64,000 bases of DNA from Eutreptiella sp. 'Long Island Sound 2002' (lineage: Eukaryota > Euglenozoa > Euglenophyceae > Eutreptiales > Eutreptiaceae). Position numbers and translations under genes: made by a program. The stretch spans positions 80,017,918-80,081,917 of the forward strand of contig OZ038382.1 of the NCBI GenBank assembly GCA_964036045.1, given 5' to 3'. The notes below the pieces were generated by a model. It was not told where the DNA came from and did no database searches. It was given only the letters and a program-made list of their open reading frames with translations. Positions 20,915-32,022 of this stretch are shown here, piece after piece (position 1 is the stretch's first letter; the number at the start of each line of letters is the position of its first letter).

Positions 20915-22078
20915 CTATGCTAGCTCTGGGCTAAGACCCACGCGGCTGAGGACCCTGTGGATGGCGTGGTACCCGCGGGTGAGGGAGTGCTGCGGTCTGG
21001 GGGGGGGGTTTGGCCGCGTGTCCGGGCCCGCCTCGATTTGTGTGTGGGCGGATGGGATGGCCCAAATCCAGGGCACGGTCCCCGTGGGTGGCCAGCGGCG
21101 CTGGATCCAGTGGGTCAGGCAGAGCATGGCCAGTCCCAGGTGGTAGCCCGCCTTCCCTGAGGTGATTTGGGCCAGGGCGCGGGCTGGGGGCTTGTCCCCT
21201 GGCTGGAGGACGCCCTTGAGGACCCTGTGCGGGGTGGTGGGGTCCCCTACTGCCCCTGGTGGGGCGGCCCATGGGGCGAGCATGGTGTCTGTCCCTTTGA
21301 CGAGCCATTCCAGGCCGGGGGACATAGCCGTAGCGGCTATCACGTAGTAGTGCCCGCGCTCGGCGACTGTAACCCAGACCTCCGGCGGGGGGTGGTCACT
21401 GTCTGTAGGTGGGGGGGGGAGGTCGTCGTCTGGGGTGCGGAGGCCGGAGGCGCGGAGGGCGGTGTCGCGGGTTGGTGCGGTGGCCTGTTCCCACTGCTCC
21501 CGGCGGTTCGGGTCCGCTGGGTGGTCCCTCTCCGCTGGGGCCCGTCGTAGGCGTACGGTCCCTCGACGCGTGACGTTGATGTCGGTGTCGTGTGTCAGGG
21601 CCTGGCCCCACCCGATAGGGGGGATCCAGACGTGCTGGCCCTGGGTGTGTTTGCGGGCTGGCCAGAGTACGAGGTCTACGATGGCCTCGTGGAGGCCGTT
21701 GCCTGAGGTGGTCAGGTCCCGGAGGGCGTTGACGGTGAGCTTGGTCCAGTCCTCTTGTAGGCGGTACCAGCCCAGGGGGGTAGTCAGGGCCCTGCCTTGG
21801 AGGGTTGCTCGGAGGAGGTCGGGGTCGCGGATGGTGGCCGGTGTGAGGGGGGGGCGCCCCGGGTCCGGGGGGGGTGGGCTGGATGGGTTGCCGGGGTCTT
21901 GCGCGTCTACGTTGACGTATGGTTGGCCCTGGTTGGGCTCGGCCGGGCTGGCTGGTGCCGGGTGGCTTCTTGGGTGAGAGATGGGCTTCGGGGCGCTGTG
22001 GTGGTGTCTTGGAGGCCTGCGGATGGAGATGGGGGGCGCGTGCGGGGCGCGGAGTGGGTTAGCGGACGTCTGGGTCAT
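20915..22078 (-). CDS. Ulp1-like C-terminal domain protein, minus-strand fragment
   Basis: The reading frame from the ATG at 22078-22076 to the stop at 20915 encodes about 387 residues. It matches the C-terminus of the gene at 1470 block by block: VWIPPIGWGQAL with VWVPHLGW; GHYYVIAA with GHYYQV; KGTDTML with EAVDSML; GYHLGLAMLCLTHWIQRRWP with WHPGHALYCLWRWARRRWP. This order of a Trp-rich N-part, His, Asp and then a Cys region fits Ulp1-type proteases, but the DCG motif is absent in both proteins. Homology may continue past the stop on the minus strand (VHQIRKLV, about 20870). Upstream, at 22079, the sequence switches abruptly to repeat copy C. Confidence 0.5.
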   Translation of the reverse strand: MTQTSANPLRAPHAPPISIRRPPRHHHSAPKPISHPRSHPAPASPAEPNQGQPYVNVDAQDPGNPSSPPPPDPGRPPLTPATIRDPDLLRATLQGRALTTPLGWYRLQEDWTKLTVNALRDLTTSGNGLHEAIVDLVLWPARKHTQGQHVWIPPIGWGQALTHDTDINVTRRGTVRLRRAPAERDHPADPNRREQWEQATAPTRDTALRASGLRTPDDDLPPPPTDSDHPPPEVWVTVAERGHYYVIAATAMSPGLEWLVKGTDTMLAPWAAPPGAVGDPTTPHRVLKGVLQPGDKPPARALAQITSGKAGYHLGLAMLCLTHWIQRRWPPTGTVPWIWAIPSAHTQIEAGPDTRPNPPPRPQHSLTRGYHAIHRVLSRVGLSPELA

Positions 22079-23591
22079 GACACGAGTCCCGCACTGGCCA
22101 TGCGCAAGGGAGGAGACGAGACAACGGCTGCGGGGACGCCCCCTCCCACCGGGGGGCCGGCCGATGGACGTCACACCAACGACTGCGCACTCGGCCATAA
22201 ACCGCGACGACCCCAGGCGAGCAAACCCCGCCCAAAAGGACCCCCTTGTACAGCCCAACGGCGCGCGGCCGCGCAACACAGCCCAGCAACGCCTGTCGGC
22301 CGGACACACCGACGGGAACGACATCAACCTGCCCGACACATGCCACAGATACCCGAAGAATGGGGGCTAGCCTTAGCAGCTTGTGGTGTCGGGCACGAAC
22401 GAAAACCCAACGACTTCCTCCTACATCCCCCGGGCGGGGGCCACGCTTCGCGGACCCCCGCAACCCGCCTGCAACAGCGGAAGGGGCGGCGCCACGCCCG
22501 GACCCGTCATTCCAACTCACCCTCCTCTCCCGCGGGCCAGATCCACAAGGGACCAGGCAAAGGGCCGGGCCAAACACGCGAGGCCCACGGCCGGGCCGAT
22601 GACCACGAGAATGTTAACAAACAATGATCCAGAGTATTACGATCCAAGGCGAGCATCCAGGGGTACGTGCACCGCGGGGACAGGCGCGCACCTCCTCCGG
22701 GAAAGTTACACGCCTGGGACGCCGGGGGGGTGACGGCACAGATAACCTACGCGAATGGTACGAGGGACACGCTCCCCGCAGAAAGTTAACAAAGTCATTG
22801 AGCGGGAGGGGGGTTGCAACACTGCCCGGTATTCCTGTCCTCCGAAACCCCACCCGTGGCACACGGGGGGCCACAGGATCGCCACACGGGGCCACGCTGA
22901 CCCCCTACGAGCGGGCACGGATGTGTTACGCCGAGCCCAACCCACCACGTCGGACGGAACGTCCCGGCACCACAGCACAAGCCGAACCGCCCTAACAATC
23001 CTAACCACCAAACTCAGCACCGCGACACAGGCACGCCGCCCGCATGACCCACAAGGCACAGCAGGATATGGGGCACGGCAGGCAGGCAGACACGAGCACG
23101 AGCACCGCACCACCGAGCTGGAACAGCACCCTGGGGCTCCAATGGGGAGCACAGGGGCGCGCAAAGGGGGACCGACGGGGCCTTGCCACCGGCGGGGGGT
23201 GTACATATGAATGGCACAGGCAAAACTGGAAGGACGGCTACAGAACACCGCGAAATACCGGATGATGGGTTGTGCATGCAACACTGGCAAGGTGGGGCAG
23301 GGACAAGGGCACCGAAACGGGGAACACATTTTTTACAGCGGTCCAACCACTCGTCTTTACTTTTCTCATCCGCGGTGGGCAGACAGCGCAAGGTGAAAAC
23401 GTACCGTGCCGGCCTCAAGCAACTAGCACCAACCAACACCGCCACCAACAGAACACCTGCAGGCAACAAATCCGACTGCACGAGCGCCCGCTGCAACGAC
23501 AAAGAACCAACGCCGAACGAACCAACCAGGAGGCGACTAACACGACCGCACACCAATAAAACCGCTACAGCGGGCACGACGTGTCCATAAA
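22079..23591 (+). repeat. GC-rich repeat, copy C
   Basis: This copy is nearly identical to copy B (13215-14740) over about 1.5 kb, with scattered substitutions. The left edge at 22079 is a sharp junction with the Ulp1-like fragment, which runs on the opposite strand. The right side continues into a tandem array that copy B lacks, because B is cut at 14750. Confidence 0.85.
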
Positions 23592-24530
23592 CAGACCGCA
23601 CGCACGCCGACCAACACAAAATTAGCCGGACGTGCATGTGCCGGTACGAGAACGACGTCCAACGGGCTGCCGACACCGTGGCGAGCCACGCCCGCCAACC
23701 ACCATGACCACGAACACAGCGGAACACCGTAACTCTACCACCGCAGACGGGGCCAACCAACGTTCACAACCTGCCCTAAACTACACTTGGACAAACCAAA
23801 ACGCATCTGACCAGCGCCGGCACGAACGTGCCGGCTACATGGGCAGGATTTGACGATAAGACCACCGGCAGCAGCGCGACGGAACCCACACGAACCCAGC
23901 CGACCATGAGGCGGCCGTGACAACCGCGCACCAACCACACCGCAGCTGCACCCTCCACATGACCGTAAGCAGACCACACGCAAGCCGGCCAACACCAAAC
24001 GAGCCAGGCGTGCACGGGTCGAAACGGGATCGGCGTCCAACAGGAAGGCGGCACCGTGGTGCGGCACGCCCGCCGGCAACCATGCCCACGGACACGGCAG
24101 AACACCGCAACTCTACCATTATGGACACGGCCAACCACCGCTGACAAACCGCACTACGCCGCCCTCGGACCAACCAACACGCAACTAGCCAGCCCCGACA
24201 CGGACGTGTCGGCCGCACAAACAACATTCCGCAATACGACCACCGGCAGCAGCGCGACGAAACCCGTGCAGACCAAGCGGACCATGAGGCGGCCAAGACA
24301 ACCGCGCACCGACCACACCGCAGCTGCAGCCGCCACTTGACCGTAAGCAGACCACACGCAGGCCGTCCAACACCAAACCAGCCAGGCATGCACGGGTCAA
24401 AACGGGAACGGGGTCCATCGAGTTGGCGGCGCCGTGATGCGCCACGCCCGCCGGCGACCATATCCGCGAACAAAACCGTAACTGTACCATCTCGCAACCG
24501 ACCAACCGGCATTGACAAACTTCACTGAAC
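23592..24530 (+). repeat. 378-bp tandem repeat, about 2.5 units
   Basis: The landmark CAGACC(G/A)CACGCA occurs at 23592, 23970 and 24348, exactly 378 bp apart each time. Each unit also contains CACGCCCGCCGGC-like and CGTAACTCTACCA-like blocks at matching positions. Units differ by roughly 15-25 percent by eye. No protein is conserved between units. Confidence 0.85.
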
Positions 24531-25024
24531 CGTTAAACGACCGACCAACCGACCACAACGACCTACCTCGAACCCCCGGCCCCCCGGGAGAGCGCAGGCT
24601 CGACCGAGTCAGGACGCGTGAGTGTGCGCCACGGCATGCGAGTCCCGTAGCACGTGCTTGTTCAAGTCGCCTCACGCCTACTGAAAACCAACCCAGGTGG
24701 GGGTGCCTGCAGGACAGGGCCTTTGGCCTGGCTCCCGGCCCCTGGGCCCAGGAATCCGGAGGTTGATGAGGATGTGCGATGGGACCCTCCCCCAGGGATC
24801 GTCCGCCGAAAGGAGGGGGATGTGAGACTTTGGTCGAACATGGGTTACCTCTCTGGGCAGAACCCGCTATAGGGTACTGCTCGCGGCGACCGCGCCCTTC
24901 CCCCATGCGGGGGAGCCGCTTTGTGGATGCACGTGCAGTAGGGCCGTGGGTGGGTGAGCGAAAGCCCCTTGGTAAGACCCCCCTGCGGGGCAACCCCAGT
25001 CCCAAGTCGACCTACCTACCTACC
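24531..25024 (+). mobile_element. (CTAC)n-tailed insertion, 3' end, plus strand (copy ii)
   Basis: GC-rich DNA ends with CCCCTTGGTAAGACC, a small hairpin (CCCCCTGCGGGG), and then (CCTA)n at 25011-25024, after which the base composition changes sharply. CCCCTTGGTAAGACC and the tetranucleotide tail recur at 45883-45946. Non-LTR retroelement 3' ends often look like this, but no protein evidence is present. Confidence 0.45.
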
Positions 25025-25229
25025 TTGAGGACTTTTGGTTGCTGTCATATGATAGGAGGTTTTTGGAGCACCTGCTTGCGCTTCCAAACCCCACATATCA
25101 TATGGTTGACGAATGGATAGAAGCAACCAGGCTGAACGGACGCGATGGTACGTTAGGGCCATGCGTTGATCCACCAGGAATGCAAGGACGGGTGGAAGAG
25201 ATAATTCGGCAACCAAGCCGGGCGATCAG

Positions 25230-25672
25230 ATATCTTGCATTTGCTGGTAGTATATCTGCTACAGCAAGGGAACCAACCGTACCACACGTATTGGGGCTAT
25301 AGTGAACGAACATTTACACGGGTCGCACAACACAACAGCAATGGACCAAAAGCGACAAAGTATACACGTGGGCGAACAGACTGGTTGCTTGCGTTGTACA
25401 TCGGAACTTTCCCGAACACGAAAGAAGGAATAGACTGCGCAAAGGAGGGGAAGAAGGAGGCAAAGAAACAGAGGCTGGGACTTGAGAGTATGGCGCAACA
25501 TGCTCGGTTGAGGTGGAAGGGCGTCCGTGCATTGCATGACAACGTGCAATTGGCATATGAGTTGGCAGCACGGTGGAATGATCGGCATGGTTTGGATCTG
25601 CGTGTGGTTGTTGATGATGTCAATTTTGATCCCCTAAGGGAACAACGGCAAGAAGCAGGTGGGTGGCAGTGA
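25230..25672 (+). CDS. GIY-YIG nuclease domain exon
   Basis: The open stretch (free of stops from 25205; probable acceptor CGATCAG ending at 25229) encodes about 147 residues and ends at TGA 25672. It shows a full GIY-YIG layout: VVYLL for the first strand, TYWGYS for YIG, RVAQHN for the Arg-helix with His, KYTRGR, and a later Glu in CAKEGKK. GIY-YIG nucleases cut DNA; relatives include Slx1-like enzymes, homing endonucleases and the nuclease of Penelope-like elements. No start codon is evident, so upstream exons are expected; an open frame at 25039-25302 could be one. No reverse transcriptase lies nearby, so a Penelope link is not supported. Confidence 0.65.
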
Positions 25673-26033
25673 CATGAGAAAGAAGAAGGCAGAAGGGAGA
25701 CGTGGCAAGTGAAGAGGGTTCAAGGGAACAGAGCGTGCAGCCACAGTGTACTATGCGGTTTGACACCTGTTGTCTTTCTTGGTACCGCGCACATACGGCC
25801 TCAAATGCTGCTTTTGCACACGGCTTGCCTCCATACTGCATGAGCGTCGGCGTTTCAGGATGATTGGAGATGCACAATTTGGCACGAGGGAGCAAGCATG
25901 GCGTGAGAGCAAGGACAAAGCGCAAAGTGATGCACAGTGCCTTGATGCAATGGAGGATGCAACGGCAAGAAGCAGGTGTGGGTGGCAGTGACATGAGAAA
26001 GAAGAAGGCAGAAGGGAGACGTGGCAAGTGAAG
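25643..26033 (+). repeat. Direct repeat of about 74 bp, offset 317 bp
   Basis: The block CAACGGCAAGAAGCAGG...GTGGCAAGTGAAGA occurs at 25643-25715 and 25960-26033 with near identity. The first copy overlaps the end of the GIY-YIG frame. The DNA between has no recognised gene. Confidence 0.8.
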
Positions 26034-26694
26034 ACGGGGGGGAATGGTACACATCGACCTGTAAGCAATGACCGGGTAGGGTACATGTGTGTAAAACCAG
26101 GCAGTTGCATGGAATTGTAGCAGGACAGCTTGAGCATTGTTGGTGGTTGTGCACTGCACAAGCAGGTGCAGAAACAACTACGAAATGAACAACCATTTAC
26201 CATTGCCAGATGCCCGAAGCAAACTATCTTGTAGATTTGCAGCTCTCAGACCCCCCTATGTAACCCCCCCCCTATGCAGCCCCCCCCCCCCTGACTGGAG
26301 AACGTCCACAACCACGGGCCCTTGACCCCCCTGTTTGCAAAATTTGATTCCCAACCCTCTATGCACCCCCCCCCCCCCGATTGGAGAACTTCATCAACTG
26401 CTGCCACTGTTTGTTGAACTTAAGCCCCCGGAACCCCTTTTTATAGAATTGGAACCCTTAGCCCCCTCTAGAGTAGCGGAGCCATGGATGACTACAGGCA
26501 CAATTTGACGGCCGACGCACACAACGCAATATTCAAGGGATCAAGGGAGATGGAAAGTGCACGTTTGGTTGTGTGGTATGAAACAAAAGTGAAGGTGTAG
26601 GGGCAGTAAATAAATTGTTTGTGGGGTGCGGAGGCTGTTGCATGTCATGGAAGGGGTTGCGGGTGCGGATTGTTGAGGACACAGTGGCTGAATG
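26034..26694. other. Non-coding DNA with C homopolymer tracts
   Basis: Runs of 8-14 C occur at about 26263-26291 and 26367-26380, each followed by a TGACTGGAGAACG- or CGATTGGAGAACT-like phrase, suggesting diverged copies of a short repeat. No gene is recognised. Confidence 0.5.
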
Positions 26695-26892
26695 GCAGAG
26701 CAGAGCACAGCATAGCACAGCACAGCAGAGCACACCACATCACACCACACCACACCACACCACACCACACCACACCACACCACACCACACCACACCATGC
26801 CACAGCACAGCACAGCACAGCACAGCAGAGCACAGCACAGCAGAGCACAGCACAGCACAGCAGAGCAGAGCACAGCAGAGCGCAGCACAGCA
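26695..26892. repeat. Compound pentanucleotide microsatellite
   Basis: (CACAG)n changes to (CACAC)n at about 26730 and back to (CACAG)n at about 26800, spanning about 200 bp. Open frames here exist only because the repeat lacks stops. Confidence 0.95.
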
Positions 26893-27056
26893 GAGGTAGG
26901 TAGGTAGGTAGGTGCACTCGGTCGTGGAGAGGCGCCCCATGGTTCCCCCTGGCGTCGCCCCTGTGACGAACAGGAAGACATTCCGCGCGTGAAGAGGGGA
27001 GGCAGCTTACATCCCGCTAGACCTGACCGGTGGCCCCCAACAGAGCGGCCCCGCAC
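26893..27056 (-). mobile_element. (CCTA)n-tailed insertion, minus strand (copy iii)
   Basis: On the minus strand, about 145 bp shared with 14766-14910 ends in the tail (CCTA)n. It is much shorter than copy i, which is consistent with 5' truncation. It sits directly against the CACAG microsatellite. Confidence 0.6.
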
Positions 27057-27718
27057 ATTGAACAGGGGCAGAAATGCACGCGCTCAGAGCGCTGCCGCAT
27101 TCACGCGCGCGCACTCAGTCGTTTGAAAAAGGAACAGAAAAAAGGCGTTACAGAGCAGAAAAAGAAGGTGCGTGGCTGCAAAATATTGGGGAAAAAAACG
27201 TAGTACCACTAGCACAACCTTACCCACTTCCTTTGAAATGTCAGGGAGTGGTGCGTAAGTCTGTCGGTGAAAGTTGAATAGTGGTAGTACACACAATATG
27301 TTCTATTCATTACTATAGATCATGGTGACTCCTCAACGTTTGTTTGACCCATGTGGGCTACGGGAGTTCCTATTGGATAGCACTAACACAACCAATCTCT
27401 TTGGTGAAGAGGTCATAAACATATTGACTAACTGTAATAAAACCTTGCTTCTTGTCTTCTTTCTTATTATAAAAGTTTGACCAAAGCTGGTTTTATTTTG
27501 ATTCTTGAAATATGGTACAAAGTGCCGAACACACAAAACTTCTTAGTTGATCTCACCGCAAAACCCAGCTCTCTTCACCAAGCTGCAAAACCTTGCTCTT
27601 CACCGTAAAATGAAATAGTCGCACTGTGCTCACAGCAAACACCAAAGAACCATGGCGGCATACGAAGACGAACTGCTTAGTTGAATATTGATCGAGTTGC
27701 TGACGAGTTCATTAAATA
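27057..27718. other. Non-coding DNA
   Basis: This stretch of moderate AT content has no open frame with coding character and no obvious repeat. Confidence 0.4.
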
Positions 27719-29064
27719 TGCTGAAAGTGCCTGTAATAAATGAGAAGGCACTGCAGCATCACAGACAATAATAAAAACAATAACAGACGCAATATAAAAC
27801 GGTATCTATCGGCTCTGTTCATTGTCTGTATCATGAACTCACACGCAATCCATGCGTGCGCGCGATCTGTCCTTCTGCCGCCAAAAGGCAGCCGAATATA
27901 GCCTCAGCGCTGCAAAGCAGTGCTCTGCTGTCAAATACAACAGCTTTTGGCCTTATGGGCACACTCCCATTACACTCCCCTCCTAAGCTTCTGCACACGA
28001 CCCTTAGAGGGGTGTGCAGACAAGCTGATAACCCATAAACATGGGTGGGTCACCATACATAAAGGCGCAAAAACAATGCTGCCTCAGGGACCAGGCCAAC
28101 ACCCGTACAGATGAATGTCAAACCGTGGTTGGTATCAGCATATGCTATAGTGCTGTGCGGATGGAGTGGTGTGGAGTGCTTGGTGTATGGTGCTCTGCTG
28201 TATGGTGCACAGTGTGCCGTGCAGTGCAAATGCTTTATGCATACACAGAAACCTGTGTTATGTGGGACTCACACAGCAGTGTATACCCACTAAAAACTGC
28301 ACATATATCGTGGCGCGTACAGTGTAGCGCCCAGGAGGGAATTTATAATAATTGTACAAGGCCAATGGCGCAAGACGGACAGCCTAAGGCATTACAATTA
28401 AAATAAAGGCAAAGACGACTATCCATGGCCATAAACAAGCACGTAGAAAACAAAATGAAGCGTGCTGCGGCCTTGGTTCACCAAGTCGTTTTGAGATGCC
28501 AGTAAATCTACATCAGTTCTCCTGACATGTGTGCCAAAGGCACATGGCCGCCACCGAGCAGAAAAAATAAGGCATCTTGCGCCTTGGAACACCAGGACTG
28601 CCCACAGAAGTGACAGCTCCAGTGCCACGGACGCGTACAGGCCTCTGGTGCCTTGAGGCAACGCCACTGCTCACAGTGAGAGCAGCAGCCCTGTCGTGGA
28701 CGTCCTGCTCTCGCCACTGACCCTGGCACTGAACAAAGTGCCCAGCGCCTAACAGGCCCACGTGGCTTGGCGCATGCAGCGCCTCAGGTAGCAACATGGC
28801 GCTTACATATGCTGAAAGTGCCTGTCAAAAATAAGAAGGCACTGCAGCATCACAGACAATAATAAAAGCAATAACAGACGCAATATAAAACGGTATTTAT
28901 CGGCTCTGTTCATTGTTCGTATCATGAACTCACACGCAATCCATGCGTGCACGCGATCTGTCCGTCTGGCGCCAAAAGGCAGCCGAAAATAGCCTCAGCG
29001 CTGCAAAGCAGTGCTCTGCTGTCAAATACAACAGCTTTTGGCCTTATGGGCACACTCCCATTAC
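27719..29064 (-). mobile_element. Small non-autonomous LTR element E3 (TRIM-like)
   Basis: Direct repeats of 256 bp (27719-27974) and 255 bp (28810-29064) are highly similar and end in CATTACA. Read on the minus strand, the LTR starts TGTAATGGGAG and ends TTCAGCA, and a polypurine tract AGGAGGGGAG lies immediately before the LTR at 27974. The internal 835 bp has no retroviral-type protein. The flanking five bases do not match, so the target duplication is lost or the borders are slightly off. Confidence 0.7.
27975..27984 (-). promoter_or_regulatory. Polypurine tract of E3
   Basis: On the minus strand, AGGAGGGGAG directly precedes the 3' LTR start TGTAATGGGAG. This fixes the orientation of the element. 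Confidence 0.65.
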
Positions 29065-29150
29065 ACTAACTTCTTTTGTCGAACACCACGGCAACGGAAC
29101 TTGTTGAATGAGGTTCACAACAAAATTGTCAACGGAGACCACCGCCAAAT

Positions 29151-29690
29151 GTGTGCGCAACAACTCATAAATGGTGTTCCAAGTGTGGTATGCACCCAAC
29201 GGATGCGATGCAACTACCGGTGGACCTACGTGTGCCACGCAATTGGTATGCAATACTCCAAAACTTTACGACCCAAGTTGGTACCACCTTCTCCGCAAAA
29301 GCTAGAATTGATTGGCAACCAAGACTTTCAAGTAGACAACATATGGAACAAGCTTGGACCCAACTAGTTGGGGCAATGCAATTGGATTATCCCAAAATTG
29401 ATAAAGAAGCCCATGCCGTTGGAATATCATGGCCCCTACCCAAAGTCTTCCAATTCATTGAGCAACACCCCATCTTTCATCAACATTGGGACTCGAGCAT
29501 GCCGTTAATGCTCATTATCCGCGGTGATGCCTTCCTAATTTCCGGGACCCGATGGTCTCAAATCCCCCTAACCTTCGGAAGTTGGGGGGCATTGGCGCGG
29601 AATCTTTCACATACGTTTCTAATTGGGGTGGCCTATACCGATGATAAAGACGCAAGTGTGCTAGCACGCCCTTGGGACAACAATATTAAA
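29151..29690 (+). CDS. Interrupted gene, exon 1 (unknown function)
   Basis: This open frame ends at a phase-0 donor (AAA/GTATGTTG at 29691). It encodes a CSKC pair, a Trp-rich segment and the phrase MLIIRGDAFLISGTRWSQI followed by a hydrophobic region and DKDASVLARPW. It is probably an internal exon, since no good start or upstream context remains: E3 ends at 29064. An alternative frame (29065-29367) overlaps it. The protein continues in exon 2 at 29821 and, beyond the hAT insertion, at 56672. I do not recognise the family; genes of this style are often transposon-derived. Confidence 0.45.
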
Positions 29691-29820
29691 GTATGTTGTT
29701 CAATTTAACGTTAATTTGTCAATTTTGCATGTTGAACGTTAAATTGAACGATGAGACGTTGACGTAGGAGCTAGTACTTGTTGCGTAGCAAGCATATGAG
29801 GCCTATTATTGTTTTTCTAG
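29691..29820 (+). other. Intron with a 15-bp perfect inverted repeat
   Basis: The intron runs from GTATGTTG to TTGTTTTTCTAG, 130 bp. GTTCAATTTAACGTT (29698-29712) and AACGTTAAATTGAAC (29735-29749) are perfect reverse complements with a 22-nt loop, starting seven bases after the donor. Confidence 0.6.
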
Positions 29821-29896
29821 ATACTCCAAGACATTGTGGATAGTGGTACCATTACAAGGTTTGGGTCTCGCACGAGTCCCAAAGTGTGGTGTGGCG
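29821..29896 (+). CDS. Interrupted gene, exon 2, left part
   Basis: Exon 2 starts in phase 0 after TTTCTAG and runs 76 bases into the 8-bp target duplication GTGTGGCG. The exon resumes at 56672 in the matching phase after the hAT element. Confidence 0.55.
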
Positions 29897-30555
29897 CAGG
29901 GTTGGTACCGTACGCCGTTCATGAACGCGTACTGTCCGCGAACGCGTACCGTCTTGTATTAATACCGCACAGTACGTGCGTAGTAGAGATGGTGCCGCAG
30001 ACAGGCACCGCATTGCAGCACGCGCGCACGCTAGACGGAAAATTGGCAGATGAATTGAAATATTGCAAAAAACAAGCTGCTGGATCAAAAGTTTAATACC
30101 GATGTTGGTAATTAGCATTATTATGCATTAGGGCACCACTTTTAGTCTTGAATCGTAATGTCACAGTCTTTGGAACATAAGAACGAATTCTGTTAATACT
30201 AGTATTGTTGTAACCACGCTGCAAATGCGCATTCAGCGGTGTATGAGTTTCCAGCAGCGGTGCCGTATACGCTGAAAAACACTGATCACAAGGTTGAAAA
30301 TTCCTTCTTTTAGTTGGGCCATGTGAGGACGTGCTCGTGCAGGACGCGTTCAAAGCCGTGCACAACGACTATTGGAGAAGCACGAGCTGTGCAGGACGCG
30401 TGCAAAGGCTTGAACAACAAACGAAGAAGTACCTGCCGTCCTCCACAATAAAGTGGGTCGTCCCCCGCGATCAAAGGATGAAAGCGTCTACGCGACTGAC
30501 GCACGCTCAGACGACAACACGTGCAGACGCGTCAACGCAACCCCAGTCCCCACAA

Positions 30556-31912
30556 ATGGACGAAGACGCGCGACGTGATTCAGTAATTAATTATAACTTA
30601 GTTGGTAGAAAGGGTGCTGTTTTCGTAAAAGCAGAGTACCCAGGGAAAGCCATTAAGGACAGCCAACGGATTGCTGACGGCATCCACAGTGCGCTTGACT
30701 GCATTCGAAAACTCGAACTGCCTTGCCCCACGAGCACTGTGATTAGTGACAATGCGTCAGTAATGCAATCCGCCCTAGCACTTTTGGACACCGACCAAAA
30801 ATATGCAGCTGATCACTACGTGACCAAGGTAGGGTGCTGCATCCATGCATATAATCTTCTTTACAAGGAAATCAGCAACCTCCCCTCTGTGAAGAAGCTG
30901 ACTGAGTCAGGGAGGGTGATCCTGAGGTTTTTTCGCGGTCGCTTCCGTGCAGCAGGGATTCTAAAGGATGAACAAACGAAGCATGGTCTGCCAGTAACAA
31001 GCCCCCCCCTCCCCAGGGAAACACGGGTTGCGTCGAATTACCCTTGCATGCGCTGGCTTCAGAAAAATAAATCTGCGTTGCAGTCAGCAGTGGTGAGTCC
31101 TGACTGGGTGGCAACGAGGTGGAGTGTGGCCAGTGCTGAGAGTGTTCGGGCTGAGGATGTTGTCAATCTGGTGCTCAGTGGCGACTTTTGGGGGGCTTTG
31201 GACAATGCCCAGGCTCTGCTGAAGCCATTGGCGGAAATGATTCGCAGAGCTGACACTGAGGGTCCATCATATACGGGTTTAGTGTATCACGACCTGTCAC
31301 GTTTGCAGCAGCACGTGATGTCATTTCAGGGAATCACGAAGGTTGACTTGAAAAAGGGTGAAAGAACTGGTAGCTGAAAGGTGGAAATTCTTGCTTGTGC
31401 CTGTCCAGAGTGCTGCCTACTGTTTCAATCATCAGCTCATGTCACCTGATGTGGACCCTCTCAGTGAAAAAGAAATTTGTGATGACCTGAACAAAGTGTT
31501 TCAGGCCTTTGTGGGCCAGGAAAAAGTGGCACAGGCCAGGTTGCAGTATCAATCCTTCCTGATGTGATCTTGGGAATTTTCTGAGCCAGCACTGTGAAGG
31601 GGGGGGGGGGGTCTGACCATGAGCCCCCTGATGTGGTGGCAGACCTTTTGTTATGATAATGCAACATTGCGTGAGTGTGCACTGCGAGTGTGTTCTGTAG
31701 TCAGTGTTGCGTCTTCAGCAGAGAGAAACTTGAGCACCTTTGGGTTCATACACTCCAAGGCCAGGAACAGACTGTATGCAGGTAAAGCTGAGAAACTGGT
31801 GTACATATACAACAATATGCGCATGCTGCGCAAGGTGCGGAACCCTGATTTTCAGGAGCCGTGTGTCCTACCATACGACAGTGACTCTGATGAAGAAGAC
31901 AGTGTGCAGTAA
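30556..31912 (+). pseudogene. hAT transposase (DUF659 type), broken
   Basis: From the ATG at 30556 (frame open from 30331) the translation has VISDNASVMQ, KVGCCIHAYNLLYKEI, an ATRWSV segment and VYHDLSRLQQ, the order of the DUF659/hAT catalytic domain. It shifts frame near 31360 (AERWKFLL continues in another frame), meets a TGA at 31565 and a 13-G tract at about 31600. It ends with the hAT dimerisation region: SVASSAERNLSTFGFIHSK and RNRLYAGKAEKLVYIYNN. A functional enzyme would perform cut-and-paste transposition. Several breaks make this copy inactive. Confidence 0.8.
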
Positions 31913-32022
31913 AGTTGTCGTTAAAGTATTCTTCGTGTCTGAGGTGCAGGGTACAGCTGAAACGTCATTTGTAGGGTGTTTTAAGAAACATTGTCTTTTT
32001 GGCTGAGCTGCAGGCAGGGTAG

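Noticed and set aside
26615-26940. Open frames with Cys/Ala or Gln/His/Ser repeats
   Set aside because: They translate the (CACAG)n/(CACAC)n microsatellite and have no coding support.
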